A stretch of DNA of 64,000 nucleotides from Arachidicoccus terrestris (GTDB taxonomy: Bacteria; Bacteroidota; Bacteroidia; Chitinophagales; Chitinophagaceae): assembly GCF_020042345.1 (NCBI RefSeq), contig NZ_CP083387.1, positions 3,720,001 through 3,784,000 on the forward strand, read 5' to 3'. Position numbers and translations under genes: made by a program. A model generated the notes under the pieces. It saw only the letters and a list, made by a program, of their open reading frames with translations. It made no database searches and was not told the origin of the DNA. The first letter of the stretch is position 1; each line of letters opens with the position of its first letter. This document shows, in pieces, positions 54,112-63,758 of the stretch.

Positions 54112-54726
54112 ATGGAAATCAATTATGCTAAATATCCGGACGGCCTGGTACCGGCTATTGTACAGGATAGCAAGACTGGAAAGGTATTGATGTTGGGCTT
54201 TATGAATGAAGAGGCGGTCGCCCAGACCAAAGCACTGGGCAAAGTGACCTTTTTCAGCAGGTCAAAGAACCGGCTGTGGACAAAAGGAGAAGAGAGCGAA
54301 AATTTTCTGATCCTAAAAGATATAAAAGTAGACTGCGACCAGGACACTTTATTGGTTAAAGCGGAGCCGTTAGGCCCAGTATGTCATACAGGTACAGATA
54401 CCTGTTGGGGCGAAAAAAATGAATGTGGTAGTTTTTTGGTTCAGTTGGAAAATATAATTCAGCAACGCAAAAACTCAGGTGACGAAAGATCCTATGTTGC
54501 CAGTTTATTTAAAAAAGGTATCAATAAAATTGCTCAGAAAGTCGGCGAGGAAGCGGTAGAAGTGGTGATCGAAGCTAAGGATAGTGATGAGTATCTTTTT
54601 TTAAACGAAAGTGCAGATCTCCTTTTTCACTACCTGATCCTACTCAATGCGAAAGGGTACAGACTGGAGGATGTCATGAAAGTGCTGCGCAGCCGCCATG
54701 AGACAAAAAAGGCTGATCAGAAATAG
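54112..54726 (+). CDS. hisI: Bifunctional phosphoribosyl-AMP cyclohydrolase / phosphoribosyl-ATP pyrophosphatase
   Basis: A HisI-HisE fusion catalysing steps 2 and 3 of histidine synthesis. Residues 1-110 are the cyclohydrolase (VLMLGFMNEEAVAQT, FFSRSKNRLWTKGEESEN, and metal-ligand Cys residues in DCDQDT and CHTGTDTCWG). Residues 115-204 are the pyrophosphatase (SYVASLFKKGINKIAQKVGE, EEAVEVVIEAKD, ESADLLFHYLILL). It follows hisF by 33 bases. Confidence 0.96.
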   Translation: MEINYAKYPDGLVPAIVQDSKTGKVLMLGFMNEEAVAQTKALGKVTFFSRSKNRLWTKGEESENFLILKDIKVDCDQDTLLVKAEPLGPVCHTGTDTCWGEKNECGSFLVQLENIIQQRKNSGDERSYVASLFKKGINKIAQKVGEEAVEVVIEAKDSDEYLFLNESADLLFHYLILLNAKGYRLEDVMKVLRSRHETKKADQK

Positions 54727-54815
54727 GCATTTAGCTGTCATATATCCATTATTGTGTAACAGGCATGATTTATGCCTGAAGGCAATGATCTTATTGGTTA
54801 TTATTTTTAATTTTC

Positions 54816-55745
54816 ATGAAGTATCAAAGTAAGCAGTTCCAGCAGCCGTTCATACGAAGATATCTCTATTTTATAGTAGTAGTAGTAATACTGTCGACTG
54901 TTATAAGTAGATCCCAGGCGCAGAATATGAATATGATGACGGAGCTTGATCAACCTGCTGAACTCGCCTGGTATAATCAGCATTTTGCCCTTCTGGAAGA
55001 CAGTGTAACGCATTATCAGGAAGCCATTAAGCAACCTCAGGTACCGGCCGAACGTAAACGTAATCTGGAGGCGTATGAGAAGGAGTTAGGCAGATATAGG
55101 ACAACCATGCGACAGTTTGTGGCCCTGCATCGTGCAGAAGATACGGCTGCAAAAGCGCTCCTGATCAGTTGTTTCAGAGAAATTGAGGTCAACCAGGATA
55201 CCTTAAGATCGATGGCTTCCCTGTTGACCGGTGCAGGGGCTGATAATACCTATGCACGGTATTTGGAGCAGGAGCTGCAGGGGAGGGCTAACGGTGAAGT
55301 CGGGAAGATTTTTATTGATTTTTCAATGCCGGATGACCATGGCAGAATGATCTCCACACAGCAGTATCGTGGTCACTACCTTTTGGTTAACTTCTGGGCA
55401 AGTTGGTGCGGCCCCTGCCGTGCAGAAATGCCTTCTTTTTTAGCTGTCTATCATCGGTTTAAGGATACTCTTTTAACAGTCATCGCTGTTAGTGTAGATA
55501 CGGATAAATCCTCCTGGCTGCGGGCTAAAAAGCAAGACGGAACGGATTGGCTGAATGTCTTTGATGACAAGGCCTGGAATAGCCCGGTCGTACGCAATTA
55601 TGCAGTTCACCGGATACCTCAGAATATTCTTATCGGGCCGGCCGGTCATATTGTCGCAAGGAATATCTCTGCACATGGGATCGAAAAGCTGCTGCATAGG
55701 GTACGGGTGAAGACACCTGCAGTAGCTGGTGCGCCTGTAAAATGA
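54816..55745 (+). CDS. Exported TlpA/ResA-like thioredoxin-fold protein
   Basis: A 309-residue periplasmic or membrane-anchored protein with N-terminal signal helix YLYFIVVVVILSTVISRSQAQ. Residues 40-160 are a helical domain resembling the DUF4369-type regions that precede such thioredoxins, although without clear motifs. The thioredoxin domain starts FIDFSMPDDHGRMI and has the redox site WASWCGPCRAEM (Cys198, Cys201), with cis-Pro in AVHRIPQNILIGPAG. Likely a thiol-disulfide reductase for periplasmic proteins or cytochrome maturation. Confidence 0.85.
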   Translation: MKYQSKQFQQPFIRRYLYFIVVVVILSTVISRSQAQNMNMMTELDQPAELAWYNQHFALLEDSVTHYQEAIKQPQVPAERKRNLEAYEKELGRYRTTMRQFVALHRAEDTAAKALLISCFREIEVNQDTLRSMASLLTGAGADNTYARYLEQELQGRANGEVGKIFIDFSMPDDHGRMISTQQYRGHYLLVNFWASWCGPCRAEMPSFLAVYHRFKDTLLTVIAVSVDTDKSSWLRAKKQDGTDWLNVFDDKAWNSPVVRNYAVHRIPQNILIGPAGHIVARNISAHGIEKLLHRVRVKTPAVAGAPVK

Positions 55746-55756
55746 TGAATATCCCT

Positions 55757-55764
55757 TATCTTCG
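55757..55764 (+). promoter_or_regulatory. Near-consensus promoter -7 element TATCTTCG of aspS
   Basis: One mismatch to TAnnTTTG, 23 bases before the aspS ATG. Confidence 0.4.
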
Positions 55765-55787
55765 CAATCCTAAAAAGAAATCATTTT

Positions 55788-57620
55788 ATGTATCGCTCAC
55801 ATACCTGCGGAGAATTAACACTATCTAATGTACAACAAGAAGTTACACTGTCTGGGTGGGTACAGACCATCCGGAAATTTGGTTCTATAACATTTGTGGA
55901 TCTAAGAGACCGCTATGGAATTACTCAGCTGCTTTTTGGTGAATCCTTGAATGAGCAGCTGGATAGCGCTCCACTCGGCCGTGAATTTGTCCTTCAGGTA
56001 AAAGGGAGGGTGGCTGAGCGTTCCAATAAAAATATGCAGATACCCACAGGTGAGATAGAGATCCTTGTGGAAAGTTTTTCAATTCTTAATAAATCGGCGG
56101 TGCCCCCCTTTACCATCCAGGATGATACAGACGGTGGAGAGGACCTTCGTATGAAGTATCGCTATCTGGATTTAAGAAGAAATGCCGTTAAAAAAAATCT
56201 ACAACTTCGTTATCAGGTAGGGCGTTCTGTCAGAAACTACCTGCATGAGCAGGAATTTATGGATATTGAAACGCCATTCTTGATTAAATCTACACCGGAA
56301 GGTGCAAGAGATTTTATTGTGCCTTCCCGTATGAATGAAGGAGAGTTCTATGCCTTACCTCAATCTCCACAGACTTTTAAACAGTTGCTGATGATTAGCG
56401 GTTATGATCGTTATTATCAGATCGTCAAGTGTTTTAGAGATGAAGATCTTAGAGCAGACCGGCAGCCGGAATTTACCCAGATTGACTGTGAAATGGCCTT
56501 TGTGGAACAAGAAGATGTACTTCAGATGTTTGAAGGCCTGATCCGGCGCGTATTTAAAGACGTCATTGCAAAAGAATATACAGAAGAAATTGTCCGCCTG
56601 AGCTGGGAAGAAGCTATGTGGCGCTATGGGAATGATAAGCCCGATATTCGTTTTGATATGGAACTGGCAAATCTGAAATTCCCTGCCCATACTTTTAGGG
56701 AGAAGTCTGCTATAACCGGTATTTTTGAAGGAGTGGATTTTAAAGTATTTAATGAAGCTGAGACGGTAATTGCCATCGCTGTGCCAGGCGCAGCCGGTTA
56801 TACGCGTAAAGAACTTGATGAATTGACTGCTTGGGTAAAAAGGCCGCAGATCGGTATGATGGGGTTGGTCTATGTCAAATGTCAGGAAGATGGCACTTAT
56901 AAAAGCAGCGTAGATAAGTTCTATGATAGAGCGCGACTGGAGAAGATCGCACTGGCGACTCGTGCGAAAGCCGGCGATTTGATCTTGATTCTCGCGGGCA
57001 AGGAAGAACGTACCCGTAAGGCAATCAGCGAGCTTCGCCTGGAAATGGGTAAGCGCCTGGGAATGCGTAAACCTGAAGAATATAAGCTACTCTGGGTATT
57101 GGATTTCCCGCTTTTTGAATATGCACCGGAAGAGAACAGGTGGGTGGCCAGGCATCATCCGTTTACGTCTCCAAAACCTGGTGACATTGATCGCATGATC
57201 GGAAATGATCCAAAGATCAGTGATCCGGAAAGGTATTTAGAACATCCTTATGCGAATATCAAGGCCAATGCTTATGATATGGTACTTAATGGTAACGAGA
57301 TCGGAGGCGGATCCATTCGCATATTCCAAAAAGAATTGCAGCAGAAAATGTTTGCTGCCCTGGGCATGGGTGAAAAGGAGCAGCAGGAAAAATTTGGGTT
57401 CTTATTGGGCGCATTCCAGTACGGTGCTCCCCCACACGGCGGCTTGGCCTTCGGGTTTGACAGGCTCTGTGCATTACTGGGCGGAAGTGAAAGCATCCGC
57501 GATTTTATCGCCTTCCCTAAAAACAACAGTGGTCGCGATGTGATGATCGATGCACCCTCCAGTGTTGATCAAAAGCAGCTCGATGAATTAAGGTTAAAGC
57601 TTGTTCCTTCTGATATTTAG
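55788..57620 (+). CDS. aspS: Aspartate-tRNA ligase
   Basis: Charges tRNA-Asp. The 610-residue class IIb synthetase has an OB-fold anticodon domain ([20 protein letters not shown]), motif 2 ([18 protein letters not shown]), the bacterial GAD insertion domain (about residues 285-420) and motif 3 ([16 protein letters not shown]). [14 protein letters not shown] is the aspartate-binding segment. The length and insertion identify the bacterial type. A very strong inverted repeat follows. Confidence 0.98.
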   Translation: MYRSHTCGELTLSNVQQEVTLSGWVQTIRKFGSITFVDLRDRYGITQLLFGESLNEQLDSAPLGREFVLQVKGRVAERSNKNMQIPTGEIEILVESFSILNKSAVPPFTIQDDTDGGEDLRMKYRYLDLRRNAVKKNLQLRYQVGRSVRNYLHEQEFMDIETPFLIKSTPEGARDFIVPSRMNEGEFYALPQSPQTFKQLLMISGYDRYYQIVKCFRDEDLRADRQPEFTQIDCEMAFVEQEDVLQMFEGLIRRVFKDVIAKEYTEEIVRLSWEEAMWRYGNDKPDIRFDMELANLKFPAHTFREKSAITGIFEGVDFKVFNEAETVIAIAVPGAAGYTRKELDELTAWVKRPQIGMMGLVYVKCQEDGTYKSSVDKFYDRARLEKIALATRAKAGDLILILAGKEERTRKAISELRLEMGKRLGMRKPEEYKLLWVLDFPLFEYAPEENRWVARHHPFTSPKPGDIDRMIGNDPKISDPERYLEHPYANIKANAYDMVLNGNEIGGGSIRIFQKELQQKMFAALGMGEKEQQEKFGFLLGAFQYGAPPHGGLAFGFDRLCALLGGSESIRDFIAFPKNNSGRDVMIDAPSSVDQKQLDELRLKLVPSDI

Positions 57621-57650
57621 GGTGGCTAGTGCTCTTCAAAAAACTAAGTC

Positions 57651-57709
57651 ATATTCTATATGGAAAAATTCCTGTAGCAACGCTACAGGAATTTTTCCAT
57701 ATAGAATAT
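57651..57709. terminator. Long perfect hairpin, bidirectional terminator
   Basis: A 28-bp perfectly complementary inverted repeat (57651-57678 with 57682-57709) with a three-base AAC loop lies between convergent aspS and the cyclophilin gene. Inside each arm the GC part CCTGTAGC/GCTACAGG is flanked by runs of A and T (GGAAAAATTCC, then GGAATTTTTCC), so U-rich tails occur in both directions. It is much longer than the window's other terminators. Confidence 0.8.
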
Positions 57710-57717
57710 ATCGATGA

Positions 57718-58317
57718 TTATAACTTTTTAATATCGTAGATCGGAATCGGCGGATCAAAGGATTGATCTCTTGCTGGTTTATTATACAGCAACATCACGA
57801 TATCCATGCCGCGAACGACTCTGCCAAACGCCGCATATCCCAGGTGGTCCGGATTATTAGCACCACCCGAGTCATATCCCGGCTGGTCGCCAATGACAAT
57901 AAAAAACTCGGAATTGGCGGTGCCTGCAGCTTCTCTGGCCAGCGATACGGTACCGGTTTTATGAAGAATACCCGTTCTTTTGGTGGATTCATGAACGATA
58001 CCCTTTAAGGTTCGAAGTTTATCGGGTTTGGTTTGCCAGATACCCCCTTGAATCAGTTCTGCTTTTGGAGCATCAGATGCCTGATTGTCTGCATTCAGTA
58101 CCCGATAAAAGCTGGCATCTTTATATAAACCTTCCTTAACATAGGAGAGGAAAGCCTTACACGTTTCGGGTGCCCGGTCAGGATAAATCTCTACCTCAAT
58201 ATCACCCATTTTTGTTTCTATCAGCACATGTGGATGGGCATACTTTTTTCCGCAACTAAAAAATATGAGGGACAAGAGCATTGCAAAGATGCAAACGGGC
58301 ATTAATTTTTTAATCAT
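57718..58317 (-). CDS. Cyclophilin-type peptidyl-prolyl isomerase lipoprotein
   Basis: A 199-residue exported foldase with a lipoprotein signal (Cys22 in LIFFSCGKK). The cyclophilin domain is recognisable from VLIETKMGDIEVEIYPDRAP, FYRVL, ELIQGGIWQ, TVSLAREAAGTANSEFFIVI and YAAFGRVVRGMDIV. Gln in IQGG and Phe in FFIVI match active-site positions, while the Arg of the usual FHR motif appears in FYRVL. It has an insertion (KPDKLRTLKGIVHESTKRTG) relative to the short bacterial forms. Periplasmic protein folding is the likely role. Confidence 0.92.
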   Translation of the reverse strand: MIKKLMPVCIFAMLLSLIFFSCGKKYAHPHVLIETKMGDIEVEIYPDRAPETCKAFLSYVKEGLYKDASFYRVLNADNQASDAPKAELIQGGIWQTKPDKLRTLKGIVHESTKRTGILHKTGTVSLAREAAGTANSEFFIVIGDQPGYDSGGANNPDHLGYAAFGRVVRGMDIVMLLYNKPARDQSFDPPIPIYDIKKL

Positions 58318-58331
58318 TATCTATAGTTCGT

Positions 58332-60287
58332 TTATTTTAATACAATTGCTGCCAGTGCCGGTAAATGTACTTTAAGCCGGTAATGCTTTGTTTTTTTATC
58401 TAGTTCTTCCATTGGAATTTCAGTGTTATAAACGTCACCGGTTCCCCAGTAGTCTTGTTTATTAGAGTTGAAAATCTCTGACCACTTATTTTTACCAAAT
58501 AATTCCAGTTCCCAGTTCCAGTGGACTTCAGGACGCATATTTAAGATGATGACCAGATCATCTTTTGATTTAAGGCCTTTTCTTTTAAACACAATAACCG
58601 CTTGGTCTTCATGGTGCAGATCTGTCCATTCGAAGCCTGAAGGGTCGAACTGCTTTTCAAACAAAGCCCCCTCTCTGCGGTAAAGCAGGTTTAGGTCCGT
58701 AATGCATTTTTTCATGCCCTGATGACTGGGCCACATTAACAATGACCACGGGAGCTCTCTTTTGTAATTCCATTCCTCGGTTGCGGCGAATTCATTGCCC
58801 ATAAAAAGAAGTTTGGCACCTGGATGGCAGAACATATAAGTATAAAGTAACCGCAAATTGGCGAACTTTTGCCAATCATCCCCCGGCATTTTATAGATCA
58901 TAGGACTCTTGCCATGAACAACCTCGTCATGGCTTAACGGCAACATAAAGTTCTCATCATAATAATAAGCCATACTGAAGGTGAAATCATTTTGATGGTA
59001 AGGGCGGTGTACAGGTTCCCGGTGAAAATACTTGATAGTATCATGCATCCAACCCATCATCCATTTCATACCAAAGCCCATGCCGCCTTGATAAGTGGGC
59101 CGGCTGATCCCGGGCCAGTCGGTGGACTCCTCAGCGATGACCTGAATACTGGGAAAATCCCGATATAGGGTCTCATTAAGTAACTTGACGAAAGCAATCG
59201 CTTCTGTGTTGCCATTACCTCCGAATTCATTAGGCTCCCACTGACCTTCCTCTCTGCTATAGTCCAGGCGGAGTATGGAACTAACGGCATCTACCCTTAG
59301 ACCATCTGCATGAAATACGCCACACCAATAATGTGCACTGGAAAGCAGGAAACTACGCACTTCTCCTCGTGAATAGTTAAATATATAGGAGTTCCAGTCC
59401 GGATGATAGCCTTTTCTGGAGTCGGCATATTCGTATACATGGGAACCGTCAAAGCGGTAGAGGCCATGGGCATCTCTTGGAAAATGGGACGGAACCCAAT
59501 CTAAAATGACCCCGATTTGCTCGTTATGGAAGGCGTCAATGAGCTTCATAAAGTCCTCAGGTGTTCCAAAACGGCTCGTAGGGGCAAAATAGCCTATGCC
59601 TTGGTAGCCCCAGCTCCCGTCATAAGGGAATTCCATAACGGGGAGCAGCTCAACATGCGTGAATCCCATTTCTTTTATGTAGGGAACCAACAGATCGATC
59701 ATATTCAGATAACTGTTATAGCTTTCTTCATTATCTGGATCGGGACGCATCCAACTGCCTAAGTGGACTTCGTAGACCGAAAAAGGCGCATTCAGCTGAT
59801 TGACCTTCTTCCTTTTACGCATCCAATCACCGTCTGTCCAGGGATACTCAGGCTGATATGTTATCGTCGCCGTGAGTGGCCTTTTTTCCCAGAAACCGGC
59901 ATAAGGGTCACCTTTGTCCAGTACTTCTGATTCCGGTGTTATAATCCTGTATTTATAGAGCTCACCCATCCCCAGGTCTGGAATAAAGCCTTCCCAGATG
60001 CCGGAACTGTCCTGACGGACGATCAGCGGGTGAGTATCTGAATCCCATCCATTAAAATCACCAACAATGCGGACACTGGCAGCGTTCGGAGCCCAAACAG
60101 CGAAATAGCTGCCACGGGTACCCATTATCTCGATCTGATGATTACCCAGTAACCTGTGCATGCCGCAATGGATTCCTTGCTGGAATTGAGTAATATCCTC
60201 ATCTGTAAATAATGAATAGTTCCATACGGATTTACTGCTGTCCACAAAATAACGTTGTTCATATTTTGTTTTAGAAGGCGCGGGCAT
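58332..60287 (-). CDS. glgB: 1,4-alpha-glucan branching enzyme
   Basis: Introduces alpha-1,6 branches in glycogen. ATG 60287 (MPAPSKTKYEQRYF) is preferred to TTG 60299. The 651-residue protein has an N-terminal CBM48 (YFAVWAPNAASVRIVGDFNG) and a GH13 barrel. The barrel has the nucleophile Asp333 in DGLRVDAVSS, the acid Glu386 in VIAEESTDWPG and a transition-state Asp in PLSHDEVVHGK. A C-terminal beta domain (AVIVFKRKG) completes it. No glgA or glgC lies in this window. The gene starts 138 bases from the divergent GLPGLI gene. Confidence 0.96.
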   Translation of the reverse strand: MPAPSKTKYEQRYFVDSSKSVWNYSLFTDEDITQFQQGIHCGMHRLLGNHQIEIMGTRGSYFAVWAPNAASVRIVGDFNGWDSDTHPLIVRQDSSGIWEGFIPDLGMGELYKYRIITPESEVLDKGDPYAGFWEKRPLTATITYQPEYPWTDGDWMRKRKKVNQLNAPFSVYEVHLGSWMRPDPDNEESYNSYLNMIDLLVPYIKEMGFTHVELLPVMEFPYDGSWGYQGIGYFAPTSRFGTPEDFMKLIDAFHNEQIGVILDWVPSHFPRDAHGLYRFDGSHVYEYADSRKGYHPDWNSYIFNYSRGEVRSFLLSSAHYWCGVFHADGLRVDAVSSILRLDYSREEGQWEPNEFGGNGNTEAIAFVKLLNETLYRDFPSIQVIAEESTDWPGISRPTYQGGMGFGMKWMMGWMHDTIKYFHREPVHRPYHQNDFTFSMAYYYDENFMLPLSHDEVVHGKSPMIYKMPGDDWQKFANLRLLYTYMFCHPGAKLLFMGNEFAATEEWNYKRELPWSLLMWPSHQGMKKCITDLNLLYRREGALFEKQFDPSGFEWTDLHHEDQAVIVFKRKGLKSKDDLVIILNMRPEVHWNWELELFGKNKWSEIFNSNKQDYWGTGDVYNTEIPMEELDKKTKHYRLKVHLPALAAIVLK

Positions 60288-60425
60288 GGTGATTGTCAAT
60301 TTTTAAGCAATATACAACAATCTGCAGGAATAATATTCTTGCTATTAAGCTGATAATGCATTATTTTCACTTGCTGAAAGATCAGTGCAAATGATGGAAA
60401 ATACGTCTTTCAGCTTCCATAAAAT

Positions 60426-61106
60426 ATGTTTGACTATACATTCATATCGAAAATTTACCGCCTACTGCTGGTCGTCTTTATAGTAACTGGTGCAGGTCGT
60501 CATGTATTTGGCCAAAAAGAGATTGGAGACCTGACTTTACATTTTGAACTGACAGCAGGTAATAACCAGCATCTGGATTCTAATATGATTAAAACTGCCG
60601 CTAAAACATTGTATGTCAGAGGTGGAATGTCCCGTTCTACCATCCATTTTAATGGATTTTCCCAATCCATCATCTATAATCAAAATGGGGATAAGGCATT
60701 TGTACTCTATCATCTTAATGATCAGGATTATATGTCCGTACTCACCAAAGCGCAATGGAAAGACCAGTATAAGCGGTACAAAGGCATGAAAGTGAATATT
60801 CAAAAGGACGCGGCCTCCAAAAAAATTTTGGGTTATAGCTGCATTAAGGCTGTGGCCATTTTGAAAGATGGTACAGAAATCAATATGTATTACACACCGG
60901 AACTAAAAACAACTGTAGGAGACAATCCCTATGAATTCAAGGAAATCCCGGGCCTGATCCTGGAATATGAAGCGCAGGTGATGCACAAATACAAAATTAC
61001 TTTTACGGCGACCAAAATTGATTTTGGTCCGGTTCCTGCTTCTCGGTTTATTATACCTAAAGAGGGCTACAGGTTGCTGGATCCCAACAAATTAAAAGGG
61101 GAGTAA
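60426..61106 (+). CDS. GLPGLI family exported protein
   Basis: A 226-residue secreted protein with a signal helix (IYRLLLVVFIVTGAG, likely cleavage after VFGQ). The body is a GLPGLI-family domain, named for the motif that here reads EIPGLILEYEAQ. Neighbouring features are ILGYSCIKAVAILKDGTEI (the conserved YxCxKA segment) and YYTPEL. The family is widespread in Bacteroidota and of unknown function; members often sit near TonB receptors, but none is adjacent here. Confidence 0.88.
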   Translation: MFDYTFISKIYRLLLVVFIVTGAGRHVFGQKEIGDLTLHFELTAGNNQHLDSNMIKTAAKTLYVRGGMSRSTIHFNGFSQSIIYNQNGDKAFVLYHLNDQDYMSVLTKAQWKDQYKRYKGMKVNIQKDAASKKILGYSCIKAVAILKDGTEINMYYTPELKTTVGDNPYEFKEIPGLILEYEAQVMHKYKITFTATKIDFGPVPASRFIIPKEGYRLLDPNKLKGE

Positions 61107-61326
61107 TAAAGGTTAATATTGGAAAGGCTTACCCTTAAAGATAAATCTGCCAGCTCAAATCCGGTGGATGCGCTTAAAATAAATTGTTAGCAAAAATTAT
61201 CTCAATTGTTATTTTACTTCGTTCGTGCAGCTCAAAATACAAAATTGGCTACATTCACTGCCCACAAACTGGTCTAGTCAGTTATAGTGTGGTGTCGGGC
61301 TTATGTTTTTTATCAAAATCGATTTA

Positions 61327-63615
61327 ATGAAGCAATTCTTTTTAAGTGTATTAATCATGGGTTTATTCGGTCTGCAGTTACATGCGCAGATCGTTACGCA
61401 AGTAGATAATCCGGTCGACTATGTTAATCCATTGATGGGAACAGATTCAAAGTTTGAGCTCTCCAACGGGAATACCTATCCGGCCATCGGGCTTCCCTGG
61501 GGAATGAATATGTGGACTCCACAGACTGGAAAAATGGGCAGTGGCTGGCAATATACCTATGGTGCGGATAAAATCAACGGATTTAAGCAAACCCATCAGC
61601 CATCTCCCTGGATGAATGATTACGGCCAATTTTCGATCATGCCCACCACTGGTGGTATAAAAGTAAATCAAGAGGCAAGGGCAAGCTGGTTTTCACATAA
61701 GGCAGAAATTGTCAAACCTTATTACTATCAGGTTTTTTTAGCGGATGCGAATGTGACTACCGAACTGGCGCCTACAGAGCGCTCAGCGCAGTTTCAGATT
61801 ACTTATCCCAAAGGTGATAGTTCAGCCTTGGTGATTGACGCGTTTGACAGAGGTTCCTACATAAAAGTAATGCCTGAACAAAATAAAATTGTAGGATACA
61901 CTTCCAGATATTCTCGTGGTAAACTTAAAAATTTTAAAAATTATTTTGTTATCTATCTGGATAAGCCCATTAGCTTCGCTCAGATATATGACGATACGGT
62001 ATTGACCAGCGGAAATGAATTGCAGGCCAATCATGTGTTGGCTGTTGTTGGTTTTAAGACAAAAGAAGGTGAAAAAGTACATGCAAAAGTGGCTTCTTCT
62101 TTTATCAGCGCGGATCAGGCAGAACTGAATTTAAAAAGAGAACAGGGCCAGAAAAGCTTTGATCAGATAGTGAGAGATGGCAGAAAGGTCTGGAATGATC
62201 AGTTAGGTCGGATTAAAGCTGAAGGGGGAACTGTGGACCAAACCCGTACGTTTTACTCTTGTCTGTATCGCATGATGTTCTTTCCCAATAAACTCTATGA
62301 AATCAACGCACAGAATCAGCCCGTCCACTGGAGTCCATATACTGGAGAAGTTAAATCGGGATATATGTTTGGAGGTACTGGCTTCTGGGACACATTTAGG
62401 GCGTTGTATCCATTCCTGAGCCTTGTATTCCCGGATATTAATAAGGAAATGCAGCAAGGCCTTATCAATGATTTTAAAGAAGGAGGCTGGTTGCCCGAAT
62501 GGTCCAGCCCCGGGTATTCTAATATCATGCTGGGACAGAATTCTGCTTCAGTTGTCGCTGGTGCTTATCTGAAAGGGATCCGTGGCTATGATATCCAGAC
62601 CTTATATAAAGCGATTATTCACGGTGCACATAGCAAGGGGCCGGAGGCTTCTGGCCGTTTGGGCTTTGAAGATTATGACAAATATGGTTATATACCCAGC
62701 GATAGCAAGACAGGTAATAGTGTCGCACGTACGCTGGAATATGCTTATGATGATTATGCCATTTACGCATTGGGCAAGGCATTAGGAAGACCTAAAGTAG
62801 AGACAGATTTGTATAGAAAAAGAGCCATGAACTATAAGCATGTCTTTGATCCATCCACGAATTTTATGCGCGGTAAAAATAAAGACGGTTCTTTTGTTTC
62901 AGATTTTGATCCTTATAGCTGGAGCCGCGATTTTATTGAAGGTAATAGCTGGCATTATACCTGGTCTGTATTCCAGGACGTACAGGGGCTGATTGATCTG
63001 ATGGGCGGTAAAGAATTCTTTATTCAGAAGTTGGATTCGGTTTTTTCCGCACCACCACTCTTTGCTTCTGAAGGTAGGAAAGCCCGTGGTATGATCCATG
63101 AAATGCGGGAGATGCAGGTGATGCACATGGGGCAATACGCTCATGGTAACCAGCCGATTCAGCATATGATCTACTTATATAATTATGCAGGCGCTCCCTG
63201 GAAGGCACAGTATTGGGTAAGAGAAGCTATGAACAGATTATATCAACCTACGCCGGACGGTTATTGCGGTGATGAAGACAATGGACAGACCTCGGCCTGG
63301 TACGTGTTCTCGGCCATGGGATTCTATCCGGTATGCCCGGCTTCGACACAGTATGTTCTGGGTACGCCACTGTTCAAGAAAATGACTGTTCAACTGGAAA
63401 ATGGGAAATCCTTTGTAGTTAGTGCATCTGATAACAATGCGGACAATCGGTACATTGAAAGTATGACGGTAAATGGCAAGCCTTATACCAAGAATTATAT
63501 TTCACATAAGGATTTGCAACAAGGAGCTGTTATAAATGTGAAGATGGGCACTCATCCCAATAAGGAAAGGGGTATAAAAGATACGGACAGGCCATTCTCT
63601 CTTTCTATAGAGTAA
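61327..63615 (+). CDS. GH92-family alpha-mannosidase-like exported glycosidase
   Basis: A 762-residue exo-glycosidase of family GH92, typically calcium-dependent alpha-1,2/1,3-mannosidase. ATG 61327 gives a signal peptide (FFLSVLIMGLFGLQLHAQ). The N-terminal domain begins YVNPLMGTDSKFELSNGNTY, then GLPWGMNMWTPQTG and QTHQPSPWMNDYG. The catalytic domain has FGGTGFWDTFRALYP, and the active-site segment is GDEDNGQTSAWYVFSAMGFY. A C-terminal sheet follows (ADNRYIESMTVNGKPY). Probably periplasmic; used to trim mannose-containing glycans. Confidence 0.94.
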   Translation: MKQFFLSVLIMGLFGLQLHAQIVTQVDNPVDYVNPLMGTDSKFELSNGNTYPAIGLPWGMNMWTPQTGKMGSGWQYTYGADKINGFKQTHQPSPWMNDYGQFSIMPTTGGIKVNQEARASWFSHKAEIVKPYYYQVFLADANVTTELAPTERSAQFQITYPKGDSSALVIDAFDRGSYIKVMPEQNKIVGYTSRYSRGKLKNFKNYFVIYLDKPISFAQIYDDTVLTSGNELQANHVLAVVGFKTKEGEKVHAKVASSFISADQAELNLKREQGQKSFDQIVRDGRKVWNDQLGRIKAEGGTVDQTRTFYSCLYRMMFFPNKLYEINAQNQPVHWSPYTGEVKSGYMFGGTGFWDTFRALYPFLSLVFPDINKEMQQGLINDFKEGGWLPEWSSPGYSNIMLGQNSASVVAGAYLKGIRGYDIQTLYKAIIHGAHSKGPEASGRLGFEDYDKYGYIPSDSKTGNSVARTLEYAYDDYAIYALGKALGRPKVETDLYRKRAMNYKHVFDPSTNFMRGKNKDGSFVSDFDPYSWSRDFIEGNSWHYTWSVFQDVQGLIDLMGGKEFFIQKLDSVFSAPPLFASEGRKARGMIHEMREMQVMHMGQYAHGNQPIQHMIYLYNYAGAPWKAQYWVREAMNRLYQPTPDGYCGDEDNGQTSAWYVFSAMGFYPVCPASTQYVLGTPLFKKMTVQLENGKSFVVSASDNNADNRYIESMTVNGKPYTKNYISHKDLQQGAVINVKMGTHPNKERGIKDTDRPFSLSIE

Positions 63616-63758
63616 AAGCCTTTTTGCCAGTTTTAATGATGTATGCTTTTGCAGATGGAGCTGAAGTCGTCTCGCTGGAATATAAACGGTTTTCGTATAA
63701 TCATAAAAAAGCCCAGATCAGCATTGTATGACCAACATGTTCTTTTTATGGTCATCAG

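Noticed and set aside
60288-60299. TTG start for the branching enzyme
   Set aside because: ATG 60287 lies four codons in, and the extra residues carry no motif.
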